This document shows, one piece after another, positions 27,673-39,576 of a DNA stretch of 64,000 bases (its first letter is position 1; each line of letters starts with the position of its first letter). The stretch comes from AG25 sp035518815 (GTDB lineage Bacteria > Gemmatimonadota > Gemmatimonadetes > Gemmatimonadales > GWC2-71-9). The translations under genes were made by a program, and so were the position numbers. Below the pieces are notes generated by a model that saw nothing but the letters and a program-made list of their open reading frames with translations, searched no databases and was not told where the DNA came from. Location of the stretch: NCBI GenBank assembly GCA_035518815.1, contig DATIXG010000139.1, positions 24,883 through 88,882 of the forward strand, given 5' to 3'.

Positions 27673-28233
27673 ATGTCCATCAAATCCGACCGCTGGATCC
27701 GCCGGATGGCGCGCGAGCACAGGATGATCGAGCCGTTCGCCGACACCCAGGTTCGCTCGGGCGCGATCTCCTTCGGTGTGTCATCTTATGGCTACGACAT
27801 GCGGGTCGCCCCGGAGTTTCGGATCTTCACGAACGTGCTGTCTGCGGTGGTGGACCCCAAGAACTTCGATTCCCGCTCATTCGTCGAGTTCATGGGCGAC
27901 GTATGCATCGTCCCCCCCAATTCCTTCGCCCTGGCTCGCTCGGTCGAGTATTTCCGTATCCCCCGCAATGTGCTGACCCTCTGCGTGGGCAAGAGTACCT
28001 ACGCGCGCTGCGGGATCATCACGAACGTCACGCCCTTCGAGCCGGAGTGGGAAGGGTTCGTGACCCTCGAGATCTCGAACACCACCCCGCTCCCCGCCAA
28101 GATCTACGCCAATGAGGGAATCGCGCAGGTGCTGTTCTTCACGGCCGACGAAGGGGACGAGTGCGAGCAGAGTTACGCCGACAAGAAGGGCAAGTACCAG
28201 GCGCAGACGGGGATCACCCTGCCGAAGCTGTAG
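27673..28233 (+). CDS. dcd: dCTP deaminase
   Basis: The 186-residue enzyme deaminates dCTP to dUTP to supply dTTP synthesis. It begins MSIKSDRWIRRMA and contains the motifs PFADTQVRSGAISFGVSSYG (split here), SRSFVEFMGD, VGKSTYARCGI and the catalytic-region FEPEWEGFVTLEISNT. The C-terminus YADKKGKYQAQTGITLPKL is typical of monofunctional Dcd. It is transcribed divergently from nuoA, and its last 20 bases overlap the convergent glucose-6-phosphate isomerase gene. Confidence 0.95.
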   Translation: MSIKSDRWIRRMAREHRMIEPFADTQVRSGAISFGVSSYGYDMRVAPEFRIFTNVLSAVVDPKNFDSRSFVEFMGDVCIVPPNSFALARSVEYFRIPRNVLTLCVGKSTYARCGIITNVTPFEPEWEGFVTLEISNTTPLPAKIYANEGIAQVLFFTADEGDECEQSYADKKGKYQAQTGITLPKL

Positions 28234-29770
28234 TTTCCAGGAGATCGAGGCTCTCGATACGCAGGGCCGGCCGGCCGCGGACCTGCAAGGTCAGGAGATC
28301 GGCCTCGGCCTGCGCCCACTCGAGCGTCGCGAACCCGAATGGCTTCCCCGGAATCGGCAGATCGTCGAGCCCGGGCGTCGTGATCAGCACGAACCGTCCG
28401 CTCGGCGGTCCTCCCTTGTGCAGCTGGCCGGTCGAGTGGAGGTAGCGCGGTCCGTAGCCGACCGTGACCGCGGCGCCCAAGCGGTCCCGCAAGCGTAGTT
28501 GGACCGCTGCCAGCCGCTGGTCGGAGCCGGGGGTGGGCGGGAGATACGCGAGCAGCCCCAGGTAGTCACCGGGTCCGACTCCCTTGAGAAATCGCTCGAG
28601 GTCGGCGGCGCTCGCCGCAGGCGAGCGGCCCGCAGACGCGCCGCGCGCCAGCACCGCGTCCGTGTTCGCCTTGGCGGCGGCCACATCGGGCTGGTCGAAG
28701 GGATTGATGCCCAGGACGGCCCCCGCGACAGCCACCGCGAACGGCCAGCGAAACAGCTCGGCCCCGACGTCGTAACGGTCGCGCAGCTCGATCCGGACGA
28801 CGGGGTGCCCCGCCGCTTCGAGCGCCGTGAGACGCCCGGCGGTGGCGTCATCGCGCTCGTCGGCGAGGGTGAGCGCGACGAACAGCCGATCGGGACCGTA
28901 CGCGGCGGGCGGCCCGAGCGGCTCGTCAGCGACCGGCACGAGGCCCTTCCCCTCCTTGCCGGTGCTTTCAGCGATCAGCTGCTCCAACCAGAGTCCGAAG
29001 CTCGCGATGCCGCGGGACAAGACGAGCGTAACCTTGTCCCGGCCGGCGAGCGCTGCCTCGCCGAGCACGGCGCCGAGCCGCAACCCGGGATGGTCGGCGG
29101 GCGCAGCCTCCGGCCCGCACGCGCGCGCCATCGCCAGGGCGCGGTCGACGAGCCGCGCCACGTCGATGCCGAGCAGGGCTGCCGGGACGAGGCCAAAGTA
29201 CGACAGCGCCGCATAGCGGCCGCCGATGTCCGCCGGGTTGAGGAAGGTCCGGCGGAACCTGCGCGCGTCGGCGAGGGCGGCGAGGGCGGTGCCAGGGTCC
29301 GTGATGGCGACGAAGCCCGAGTCGCGCTCCCGGTCGCGGTGCAGGCCCCAGAAGTAGCGGAACATGCAATCGGTCTCGAGGGTGGTGCCCGACTTGCTCG
29401 AGAGCAGGTAGAGCTTCGGCGTCCCGGCGCCGACGCGCGCGGCGTCGGCCACGGCGCGCGGGTCCGTGCTGTCGAGCACGGTGAGGGACGGATGACCAGC
29501 GGCAGAGCCGAACGTGTCGCGCAGCATGATCGCGGCCAGACTCGACCCACCCATGCCGAGCAGGACGACGTGGGGGTAGTCGTGCCGGAGGTCCGCGGTG
29601 AACGCCTGGAGGTCCACCGCCTGGGCGCGCATCATCTCGCTCGAGGTGAGCCAACCAAGGCGATCGCGGATTTCGGGAGTGGCGGGATCGGGTTTCCAAA
29701 CCGTGGGGTCGCGCGCCCAGATCCGCTGGGGCACGCGATCGGCGGCGAGCTGCGCGACACGCCGCTCCAC
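28214..29770 (-). CDS. pgi: Glucose-6-phosphate isomerase
   Basis: This 518-residue SIS-fold protein interconverts glucose 6-phosphate and fructose 6-phosphate. LGMGGSSLAAIMLRDTFG (about 72-89) and the phosphate-binding LLSSKSGTTLETDCMFRYFW (about 123-142) match bacterial Pgi. GINPFDQPDVAAAKANT near residue 390 is also a family hallmark. No transaldolase domain is fused to it. The start is GTG at 29770. The gene converges on dcd with a 20-base 3' overlap. Confidence 0.88.
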   Translation of the reverse strand: MERRVAQLAADRVPQRIWARDPTVWKPDPATPEIRDRLGWLTSSEMMRAQAVDLQAFTADLRHDYPHVVLLGMGGSSLAAIMLRDTFGSAAGHPSLTVLDSTDPRAVADAARVGAGTPKLYLLSSKSGTTLETDCMFRYFWGLHRDRERDSGFVAITDPGTALAALADARRFRRTFLNPADIGGRYAALSYFGLVPAALLGIDVARLVDRALAMARACGPEAAPADHPGLRLGAVLGEAALAGRDKVTLVLSRGIASFGLWLEQLIAESTGKEGKGLVPVADEPLGPPAAYGPDRLFVALTLADERDDATAGRLTALEAAGHPVVRIELRDRYDVGAELFRWPFAVAVAGAVLGINPFDQPDVAAAKANTDAVLARGASAGRSPAASAADLERFLKGVGPGDYLGLLAYLPPTPGSDQRLAAVQLRLRDRLGAAVTVGYGPRYLHSTGQLHKGGPPSGRFVLITTPGLDDLPIPGKPFGFATLEWAQAEADLLTLQVRGRPALRIESLDLLETTASAG

Positions 29771-29801
29771 GGCGGCATCGAAGGGTCGCGGCCCGGACGG
29801 C

Positions 29802-30221
29802 TTAGGCGACGCGGCGGCGCTCCGCGCCGTACACGGTGATGAGCGCCGTGGCGGCGGCCAGGATCACGATATCCGCACCCCAGCCCAGCTCCAATCGCGG
29901 CACTGCCATTTGCAGGAAGGTCATCACGAAGTCGAAGGCCCCGATGAGGAGCCCGAGCAGCACCGTGCGCGCCAGCGGGCGTCCGTACTGCGCCAGCACG
30001 CTGCCGGTGGCGAGCGCGACCGCGCCCTGCCCGGCCGCGACGGCCAGCACCGTCATCACGTCCCCGAACAAAGTGGCGAGCAGACCGGAGCGAGTCGAGA
30101 TGTCGCTGAAGGCCAGCGTATGGATCAGCACGATGAGGACGCCGGCGACCGCGGCGCAGACGATGGTCCACGCCGCGTAGTAGATGACGATTCGCATGTG
30201 GCTGCCGGCGTCGGGACTCAT
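29802..30221 (-). CDS. Hypothetical four-helix membrane protein
   Basis: The 139-residue protein is not recognised as a named family. Four hydrophobic segments can be seen (about 11-33, 44-68, 79-99 and 110-131), and the C-terminus is a short basic tail (ERRRVA). The ATG at 30221 has a GGAGG seven bases upstream and is preferred over an earlier in-frame ATG. It lies between the M28 peptidase and pgi on the same strand and may be co-transcribed with them. Confidence 0.7.
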   Translation of the reverse strand: MSPDAGSHMRIVIYYAAWTIVCAAVAGVLIVLIHTLAFSDISTRSGLLATLFGDVMTVLAVAAGQGAVALATGSVLAQYGRPLARTVLLGLLIGAFDFVMTFLQMAVPRLELGWGADIVILAAATALITVYGAERRRVA

Positions 30222-30266
30222 CGAGCCTCCGCGAGCCCACAATCTGGCGCGTGGTCGCGCCAGTCG

Positions 30267-32381
30267 CTAGCGCAGGACGGCAGTCGCGCGCTCGATCGCG
30301 TCGCGCGCCAGATCGACGTGCGCCGCGACGTCGAGCACTTCCCGCTCGGCGCTCGCCGCGTCCGCGTAGCGGATCGCCTCGCCAACCGACGGGAATGCCA
30401 TCGTGGCGTAGCCGTTGTCCACGTCCGGCGCAAACTGGAGGCTGCGGTACCAGGGCCGGCCCGCGAGGCCCGCCGGACGCGTGAGCCGGCGCTCGACCTG
30501 CATCAACCACCTGTTGACCTGCGAGGCGCGTCCCGAGTCGAGGCCCGCGGCGAGGGCGGTGTCACGCGCGGCACTGAAGGCCCGGGCGGCGTCGGTGAAG
30601 TGGGTCAGGGCCGACTGGAGCGGAACGATGGACACGGGCCACGCCTGGCCCTCGATGGTCGCCGACAGATCGGTCGCCAGCTGGCGCATTTCCACGCCGA
30701 AGGCGACGTAGTCGAAGGGGAGGATCTCGGCATTGGCCAGCCTGGCGACCGCGAGGCTTACGAGCTGCGTGACGACGCGGTGCGCGCGAAACCCCGGATC
30801 GCCGAAGCGCGCCATCCAGTCGTACGTATCGTACACGGAGTGGTACACGCCGCTCGGCCCGCCGAAGCCCACTCCCATCATCGGAATGCCCATGTGGTGC
30901 GCGAACACCGCGAAATCGGAGCCCCCACCCGGGTTCTCGATCGCGGGACCCTGCGTGTCGGCCACCGCGTAGCGCCGCCACCCGTCGTATACCGTCCCGA
31001 CGCCCCCCGGGTCGGCGACCATCCGCGTCAGGTCGCGGATGAACGGCTTGAGCGAGGGAGAGCCGGTGCCGCCGAACCGGAGACCATTTGCCACATCGTC
31101 CTCGTTGATGTAGGCGACGACATGGGCGCCCACCTCGTCCTCGAGCTCTTCCACCCACTCGGTCGAGCCCATCAGTCCCCACTCTTCGGCATCCCAGGTT
31201 GCGAACAGCACGGTGCGCGCGGGCCGCGCCCCGTCGCGCGCCAGGGCGGCGAACGCGCGGGCTGTTTCGAGCACCGTGACCGTGCCGCTCACGTTGTCCG
31301 CCGCGCCCGGCGACCACGCGTCGCTGTGGGCCCCGACCACGATCCACTCGTCCGGGAAGGTCCTGCCCCGGATCATCGCGAACGTGTCCCACGCGGGGTG
31401 CATCGCACGGGCGCCTCGCTCGGCGCGGACCTGGAGCCGGAGGCGCGCAGGCCCGGGGCCAACCCCGAATCGCAGCGAGCCGGGGCCGTCCCAGCTCCCG
31501 GGCAGCGGGGTCTCCGCAAGGCGGGACAACACGCGCCGGGCGTTCGCGTACCCCATGGGGACCACCGGAATGTGCGGGACGGCGAGAGACTCCTCGGGTA
31601 GCCGGTGCGCGCCGGGGATCGAGGCTTCACTGGGCGTCGTCGGATCGCCGTTCAGGTTCAGGACGCTGCCTCGTTGAATTCCACCCAGGGGACGCATCGG
31701 CCCATCCGGATACGCCTCGCCGCGGAGGTAGCCGTCGTCCCGCGGGTCCGAATACAGCACCACGCCGGCCGCGCCGCGCTCCTCGGCTTCGCGAACTTTG
31801 ATCCCGCGAAACGAGTGCCCGTACCGGGCGATCACGATGCTGCCCCGCACCGTCACGCCGAGCGAATCGAGGACGTGGTAATCCTGACTGAGGCCGTAGT
31901 TCACGTAGACGACGGGGGCCGTGACATCGCCGTTGCCACTGAAGGCGTTGAAGGGCAGCGGCTGGGGACCGGACGCGCTCCCCTTCGGCCCGACCGGCGG
32001 CTCGGCCAGGGCGAGGCGCTCGCCGTCGGCGCTGGGCGAGGCGTACAGCCAGGCGTGCACGATCTCGGGCTGCGGCAGGTAGAGGACGTATTCCTTGGTC
32101 CAAGGCTCGAGGCCGAAGGACCGGAACTTGTCGAGGATGTAGTCGCGAACGGCCGCCTGCGCCGGGGTGCCAGCCATGTGTGGCTGCGCGGCGAGATCCC
32201 GCGTCATGATCCTGGCCCGGGCGGCGTCCGCGCTCGAGAGCAGCCGGTGCTCGATCGCCCCCTCGGTCGCCGCCGAACGCGGCGAGAACCCCGTGTGCGG
32301 GCGCACCGGATCGTGGCCGCGCGCCGCCACAACGACGAGGGCAAGCGCGATGCTGCCGATCGCGAGCGGGGAGGCCTTCAC
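30267..32381 (-). CDS. Secreted M28-family peptidase (glutamate carboxypeptidase II/PSMA-like)
   Basis: The 704-residue protein has an N-terminal signal or anchor (SPLAIGSIALALVVVAA), a protease-associated domain (about 150-270), an M28 zinc peptidase domain and a C-terminal transferrin-receptor-type dimerisation domain. The two-zinc site is complete: H352, D362, catalytic E399 and ligand E400 (DAEEWGLMGS), D428, and H in GVYHSVYDTYDW. The H-D-E-D spacings (10, 38, 28) equal those of human PSMA (H377, D387, E425, D453). It probably acts in the periplasm or outside the cell on acidic peptides. The start is GTG at 32381. Confidence 0.9.
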   Translation of the reverse strand: MKASPLAIGSIALALVVVAARGHDPVRPHTGFSPRSAATEGAIEHRLLSSADAARARIMTRDLAAQPHMAGTPAQAAVRDYILDKFRSFGLEPWTKEYVLYLPQPEIVHAWLYASPSADGERLALAEPPVGPKGSASGPQPLPFNAFSGNGDVTAPVVYVNYGLSQDYHVLDSLGVTVRGSIVIARYGHSFRGIKVREAEERGAAGVVLYSDPRDDGYLRGEAYPDGPMRPLGGIQRGSVLNLNGDPTTPSEASIPGAHRLPEESLAVPHIPVVPMGYANARRVLSRLAETPLPGSWDGPGSLRFGVGPGPARLRLQVRAERGARAMHPAWDTFAMIRGRTFPDEWIVVGAHSDAWSPGAADNVSGTVTVLETARAFAALARDGARPARTVLFATWDAEEWGLMGSTEWVEELEDEVGAHVVAYINEDDVANGLRFGGTGSPSLKPFIRDLTRMVADPGGVGTVYDGWRRYAVADTQGPAIENPGGGSDFAVFAHHMGIPMMGVGFGGPSGVYHSVYDTYDWMARFGDPGFRAHRVVTQLVSLAVARLANAEILPFDYVAFGVEMRQLATDLSATIEGQAWPVSIVPLQSALTHFTDAARAFSAARDTALAAGLDSGRASQVNRWLMQVERRLTRPAGLAGRPWYRSLQFAPDVDNGYATMAFPSVGEAIRYADAASAEREVLDVAAHVDLARDAIERATAVLR

Positions 32382-32516
32382 GCGGATGGTTGCGGGCGCA
32401 CGGGGGTCCTAGCGACGTATGCGGGTACGGTAAAGGTAGCCGAGGGCGGCAAGCCGGGGCTAGTGGAGGCGCGGCGGGTAGCTGGCCTTGCCTGCCGGAA
32501 GGCGCTAGGATGAAGC

Positions 32517-32804
32517 ATGCTGATCGTCGCGGTGCTGTTGTTCACGGTGCTGCTGCGGTTGATCATCATCACCGTGGTGGTGTATCTCCTGCTGCCCGCG
32601 GGTCCGCTGTGCCCCCACTGCAAGATCGATATGGTTCCGATCCGCAATCGGTTCGTGGACACGTTCCTGCCCATGCTGCAGCGGCGCTGGTGCTTGGAGT
32701 GCGGGTGGAACGGCGTGACGCGCCGGATCCGCGCCGCCCGTACGCCGAGCGGCACCACGCCTCGCTCGCCCCGCACCACGCCCCAGGGACCTCCTCGTTC
32801 CTGA
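32517..32804 (+). CDS. Small membrane protein with zinc-ribbon-like motif
   Basis: The 95-residue protein is unrecognised. One hydrophobic segment (about 2-27, VAVLLFTVLLRLIIITVVVYLLLP) is followed by two cysteine pairs, CPHC and CLEC, about 25 residues apart, which look like a zinc ribbon. The tail is Arg/Pro/Thr-rich. The ATG at 32517 has AGGA nearby. It stands alone between the divergent M28 gene and sdhC. Confidence 0.65.
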   Translation: MLIVAVLLFTVLLRLIIITVVVYLLLPAGPLCPHCKIDMVPIRNRFVDTFLPMLQRRWCLECGWNGVTRRIRAARTPSGTTPRSPRTTPQGPPRS

Positions 32805-32850
32805 CGAGGTGCGGCGCGCGCGCCTCGCCGAGCGGTACGAGCAACGTGGC

Positions 32851-32880
32851 TTGCTAGCGTCCCCGTCGCTCACGTATCAT
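32851..32880 (+). promoter_or_regulatory. Promoter of sdhCAB
   Basis: TTGCTA (32851-32856) and TATCAT (32875-32880) are separated by 18 bases. A start near 32887 gives a leader of about 28 bases, with a GGAG ribosome-binding site about seven bases before the sdhC ATG. Confidence 0.55.
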
Positions 32881-32914
32881 CTCCCCTTCGTCGCGCCCTC
32901 ACCCCGGAGCCTGC

Positions 32915-33592
32915 ATGCGGCGGCTGCTGCGCCTGTCGCGCTCGCTGGTCGGCAAGAAGATGCTCATGGCCGTGACCGGCCTGGTCCTGTTCCTGTTCGT
33001 CATCGCGCATCTGTTCGGGAATCTCAAGGTCTTCCAGGGGCCGGACAAGTTCAACGCCTACGCGGAGGGCCTGCGCACGGTCGGGGCACCGTTCTTCCAA
33101 CGTGGCGAGCTCCTCTGGGCCGTGCGGCTGGTGCTCGTGGCCGCGGTCCTGGTTCATGCGTGGGCGGCGCTCGAGGTCAGCCGGGCGAGCTGGCGGGCAC
33201 GCCCGCAGGGGTATCGGCTCCTCGCGGCGAACGACACGACTTATGCCGCGCGGACGATGCGCTGGGGCGGCGTGCTGCTCGCGCTCTACGTGGTGTATCA
33301 CCTCCTCGACTTCACCTTCGGCCGCGTGAACCCGGCGTATGAGCCGGGTAACGTCTACCACAACGTGCTGGCGAGCTTCCGGGCGTGGCCGGTGGCGGGC
33401 GCGTACATCGCCGCGTTGCTCGTGCTCGGGCTGCACATCTACCACGGGCTGTGGAGCGCGTTCCAGACGCTGGGGCTCAATCGCTCCCCCACCGCACACT
33501 GGCGCCGCGGCACGGCGGGCGTGATCGCCGCCCTCATCGTGGGCGCGTACATCACCATCCCGGTTGCCGTGCTCGCCGGGCTGCTGCACTGA
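32915..33592 (+). CDS. sdhC: Succinate dehydrogenase cytochrome b558 subunit
   Basis: The 225-residue, five-helix membrane anchor is of the b558 (B-type) family, which binds two haems and exchanges electrons with menaquinone. MAVTGLVLFLFVIAHLFGNLKVF contains the first haem-ligand histidine, and further histidines lie in VLVHAWAALEV, YVVYHLLDF and GLHIYHGLWSAFQTLG. There is no separate SdhD, as expected for this type. The ATG at 32915 has GGAG upstream. The sdhA ATG follows the stop by one base. Confidence 0.93.
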   Translation: MRRLLRLSRSLVGKKMLMAVTGLVLFLFVIAHLFGNLKVFQGPDKFNAYAEGLRTVGAPFFQRGELLWAVRLVLVAAVLVHAWAALEVSRASWRARPQGYRLLAANDTTYAARTMRWGGVLLALYVVYHLLDFTFGRVNPAYEPGNVYHNVLASFRAWPVAGAYIAALLVLGLHIYHGLWSAFQTLGLNRSPTAHWRRGTAGVIAALIVGAYITIPVAVLAGLLH

Positions 33593-33593
33593 C

Positions 33594-35503
<1,910 letters not shown>

Positions 35504-35507
<4 letters not shown>

Positions 35508-36282
35508 GCGGCGTCGTCCTCCACGTGTGGCGCCAGGCGGCCCCCGCGACGCCCGGCCGGTTCGAGCGGTACCAGGTGGAGGGTGTGACGGCGGAGATGT
35601 CCTTCCTCGAGGTCCTGGACCTGCTCAACGAGACGCTGCGGGCGCGCCACGAGGAGCCGATCGCGTTCGACCACGACTGCCGCGAGGGCATCTGCGGCGC
35701 CTGCGGCATGGTGATCAACGGGCGGCCGCACGGGCCGCGCCGCGCGACCACGGCCTGCCAGCTCCACATGCGCCACTTTCCCCCGGGCGTCGAGATCTGG
35801 GTCGAGCCCTGGCGCGCGAAGGCCTTCCCCGTCATCAAGGATCTCGTGGTCGATCGGCGCGCGTTCGACCGGATCATTCAGGCGGGCGGCTTCGTCTCCG
35901 TGCGCACCGGGAGCGCCCCCGAGGCCAACGCCATCCCGGTGCGAAAGCACGACGCGGACCTCGCGATGGATGCGGCGGCGTGCATCGGGTGCGGCGCGTG
36001 CGTGGCGGCGTGTCCCAACGCATCGGCGATGCTGTTCGTCGGGGCGAAAGTCGCGCACCTGGGCCTCCTGCCGCAGGGGCAACCGGAGCGCTACCAGCGC
36101 GCACGGCAGATGGTCGAGATGATGGAGGCGGAAGGATTCGGGGCGTGCACCAACCACGGCGAATGCATGGCGGCCTGCCCCAAGGAGATCAGCATCGACT
36201 TCATCGCGGCACTGAACCGCGACTACCTGCGCGCGGCCTTCGGCGCGTATCCGTCCGAAGGCGCCGGGGAGCCGACCGAAGG

Positions 36283-36286
<4 letters not shown>
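35504..36286 (+). CDS. sdhB: Succinate dehydrogenase iron-sulfur subunit
   Basis: The 260-residue electron-transfer subunit has three clusters. The [2Fe-2S] site is DCREGICGACGMVING (about 63-78), the [4Fe-4S] site CIGCGACVAACPNASA, and the third-cluster ligands are in ACTNHGECMAACPKEIS. The GTG start at 35504 overlaps the sdhA stop (GTGA). Its stop overlaps the convergent mdh stop by four bases, so no terminator separates the two transcripts. Confidence 0.95.
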
Positions 36287-37212
<926 letters not shown>

Positions 37213-37235
37213 GAGGTGCCTTCCGGAGTGGCTAC

Positions 37236-37265
37236 AACTTACACGGCGGGCGGCGCCGCCCGCAA
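37236..37265 (-). promoter_or_regulatory. Candidate mdh promoter overlapping the trmL end
   Basis: Read on the minus strand, TTGCGG (37265-37260) and TAAGTT (37241-37236) are 18 bases apart, giving a leader of about 17 bases before the mdh ATG. The spacer is mostly an 18-bp perfect palindrome, GCGGGCGGCGCCGCCCGC (37246-37263), which overlaps the last codons of trmL. Confidence 0.35.
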
Positions 37266-37727
37266 AGCATCGCTGGCGCCGTGCAGCTGGCGCAGCGCTT
37301 CGTACACGACGATGCCCGCGGCGGTCGCGAGGTTCAGACTGCGGATGCCATCGAGCATGGGGATGCGGTAGACCCGGTCGGCGTGGTCCGTCCGGATCTG
37401 CTCGGGCAGCCCGGCGGTCTCGTTGCCGAACACCAGCACGCTCCGGTTACGAAACGGGGCGTTCCAGAACGATTGCTCGCCGCGCGCGGAGAAGTAGAGG
37501 CAGCGCTCCTCCTCCACCGCCTGCCGGAACGCTGCCAAATCGCGATGGACCCACAGATCCACCGCATCCCAGTAGTCGAGTCCCGCGCGCTTGACCGTCG
37601 CGTCGTCGATGGCGAAGCCGAGGGGCTCGATGAGATGGAGCGCGGTGCCGGTGGCCGCGCAGAGGCGCGCGATATTGCCGGTGTTCGGCGGAATCTCAGG
37701 CGCGACCAGCGCGACGTGCAGTCCCAT
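37239..37727 (-). CDS. trmL: tRNA (cytidine/uridine-34 2'-O)-methyltransferase TrmL
   Basis: The 162-residue SPOUT-class methyltransferase modifies the wobble base of certain tRNALeu. The three SPOUT motifs are visible: APEIPPNTGNIARLC near 10-24, LVFGNETAGLP, and RIPMLDGIRSLNLATAAGIVVYEALRQL (knotted AdoMet site). The length matches TrmL/YibK rather than the longer TrmH or RlmB. It lies between the M61 peptidase and mdh on the same strand. Confidence 0.92.
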   Translation of the reverse strand: MGLHVALVAPEIPPNTGNIARLCAATGTALHLIEPLGFAIDDATVKRAGLDYWDAVDLWVHRDLAAFRQAVEEERCLYFSARGEQSFWNAPFRNRSVLVFGNETAGLPEQIRTDHADRVYRIPMLDGIRSLNLATAAGIVVYEALRQLHGASDALRAAPPAV

Positions 37728-37742
37728 GACGCCGCGCCTGGC

Positions 37743-39554
37743 TCACCGCCCCGTGACACCGGTCGACAGCCCGCGCCACAGCTTCTCCTGGCGGGGGGTG
37801 GGCGACGGCGCGCGTGAGAGCGAATAGCTCGCGGCGCTGCGCTCCTGCACCTGACTGGACAGGGAAAGCGTCTGGTCGCCGCGCTGGACCACGATGACGA
37901 GCGGGCTGCCGGCCTGCCCCTGGTAGCGGCGTCGAAACGCCGCACCCCAGTCGTCCTGGCCGCGGATATCGATGTCACCGACTTTCAGGAGGATGTCGCC
38001 CGGCTGGAGGCCGGCGGCGTCCGCAGCGCTCGATGGCTCGACCATCTGCACCACCCACTTGCCGTCCTCGGCCGGCGGGGCGCTGATCCCAAGAAACGGT
38101 ACGCTCGTCATCTGCTTGCCGACCGCGATGCCTGCCCGGGGGAACAGGGCTTCGTAGGGCAGCGGCTCGCGTCCATTGATGTAGCGCCGATAGAAGTCAT
38201 CCGCGTCCGGCATGCCGAACTCGCGCAGCAGCGCCAGGAGCTGATCGGTGGTGAACCCCTTCCCCGCCTGGTAGTAGCGCGTGTACAGCGCCCGCATGAC
38301 GTCGTCGAGACTGTGCGCATTGTCGGTCGCGTCGCGCATCGCGATGTCGAGCAGCATGCCGGTGAGTGCGCCCTTCGGATAGTACAGCTGCGAGCTGTTC
38401 ACGAACACTTCGTTGATCCAGGTCGCGACGCTGCCGTCCTCCTCGCTCCACGGCTCGGGGGCCGACTCGACCTGCTGGATATCGGTCGTCGCGTTCCGCA
38501 GGAACTGGTCGCCGGTCCACAGACCCGATCGCAACGCCGTCAGGTCCGCGTAGTAGTCCGTCACCCCTTCCGACCACCACAGCAGCGGTGTGTACTGCTC
38601 CGCGTGGTAGTCGTAGGGCCACATCTCGGCCGGTCGGATGCGCTTCACATTCCAGAGGTGGAAGTACTCGTGCGCGAGCAGCGGCTCCATGAAGTCGCCC
38701 AGGTTGCCGGCGGGATCGGCGAACGCGACCGTCGGCATGATGTCGTACTGCGACGACGCATGCTCGAGCCCGCCCCCGAACGAGATGGGCTCGCGGATGA
38801 CGTTCAGGAAGACCGTGTAGTTGTCGTAGGGGGCCTTGCCCATGAGCCGGTTCTCCGTCTGGGCGATCTTGCCGAGGGCCGTGCGCAGGTTGCGCGCCGC
38901 TCCCGGTCCGTACGCGTCCCCCGGCCAGACGGCGAGCCGCAACCACTTCTTATCCACCTGAATCGAGTCGAGGGTGTACTTCCCGACGAACGTCTGGGCG
39001 TCCGCGAGCTCATGGTAGTCCGCGGCTGTGTACGGGCCGCTGCCCGATCCCTTGAGGGCCGTCGTCACCTGCCACGCCGCAGGCAACGCGAACCGCACCT
39101 CGGCGGGCCGGTCGAGCTTCCCCTCTTCGTACAGGAACAGATTGGTGCCCAGGAACTGGCCGAAATCGGGGAGCAGGCGCGCGAGCGAGAGGTCGATCGT
39201 ATCGGCGAGACAGTCGAACGCGACCGTCACACGCTCCTGCTTGTTGGTCGCAACACGCCAGGTGTCCTTGTCGAGCCGGTCCCACGGGAGCGACTGGCCG
39301 CCGGCTGAGGCGCTGAAATGGCGCACGTAGCGCGCGTAGTTCTGGATCTCGTAATTACCCGGGCTCCACGCCGGTAGCGAGACGTACAGGGTGTCCTGGT
39401 CCTTGGTGGGGAATTCGGCCTTCACATGAAACAGCCGCGCGCTCGCCAGGATCACCGAGACTTCGTACTTGACGGCCTGTGCGGCCACAGGGGGAGCGGG
39501 GAGGGTGAAGGCGATTGCCACGAGCAGCGCGGGGCGCAGCACACCGACCGGCAT
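37743..39554 (-). CDS. Secreted M61-family glycyl aminopeptidase with PDZ domain
   Basis: The 603-residue protein starts with a signal peptide (about 1-26, ending near AQA). It has a beta-rich N-terminal domain, a catalytic zinc site H295-E-Y-F-H299 with the third ligand E329 in LLWWSEGVTDYYADL, and a C-terminal PDZ domain (about 500-580, GLQPGDILLKVGDIDIRG). This architecture defines M61 (glycyl aminopeptidase). It probably acts in the periplasm. GGGAGG lies about six bases before the ATG. Confidence 0.9.
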   Translation of the reverse strand: MPVGVLRPALLVAIAFTLPAPPVAAQAVKYEVSVILASARLFHVKAEFPTKDQDTLYVSLPAWSPGNYEIQNYARYVRHFSASAGGQSLPWDRLDKDTWRVATNKQERVTVAFDCLADTIDLSLARLLPDFGQFLGTNLFLYEEGKLDRPAEVRFALPAAWQVTTALKGSGSGPYTAADYHELADAQTFVGKYTLDSIQVDKKWLRLAVWPGDAYGPGAARNLRTALGKIAQTENRLMGKAPYDNYTVFLNVIREPISFGGGLEHASSQYDIMPTVAFADPAGNLGDFMEPLLAHEYFHLWNVKRIRPAEMWPYDYHAEQYTPLLWWSEGVTDYYADLTALRSGLWTGDQFLRNATTDIQQVESAPEPWSEEDGSVATWINEVFVNSSQLYYPKGALTGMLLDIAMRDATDNAHSLDDVMRALYTRYYQAGKGFTTDQLLALLREFGMPDADDFYRRYINGREPLPYEALFPRAGIAVGKQMTSVPFLGISAPPAEDGKWVVQMVEPSSAADAAGLQPGDILLKVGDIDIRGQDDWGAAFRRRYQGQAGSPLVIVVQRGDQTLSLSSQVQERSAASYSLSRAPSPTPRQEKLWRGLSTGVTGR

Positions 39555-39576
39555 GACCGACCTCCCGATACGACGC

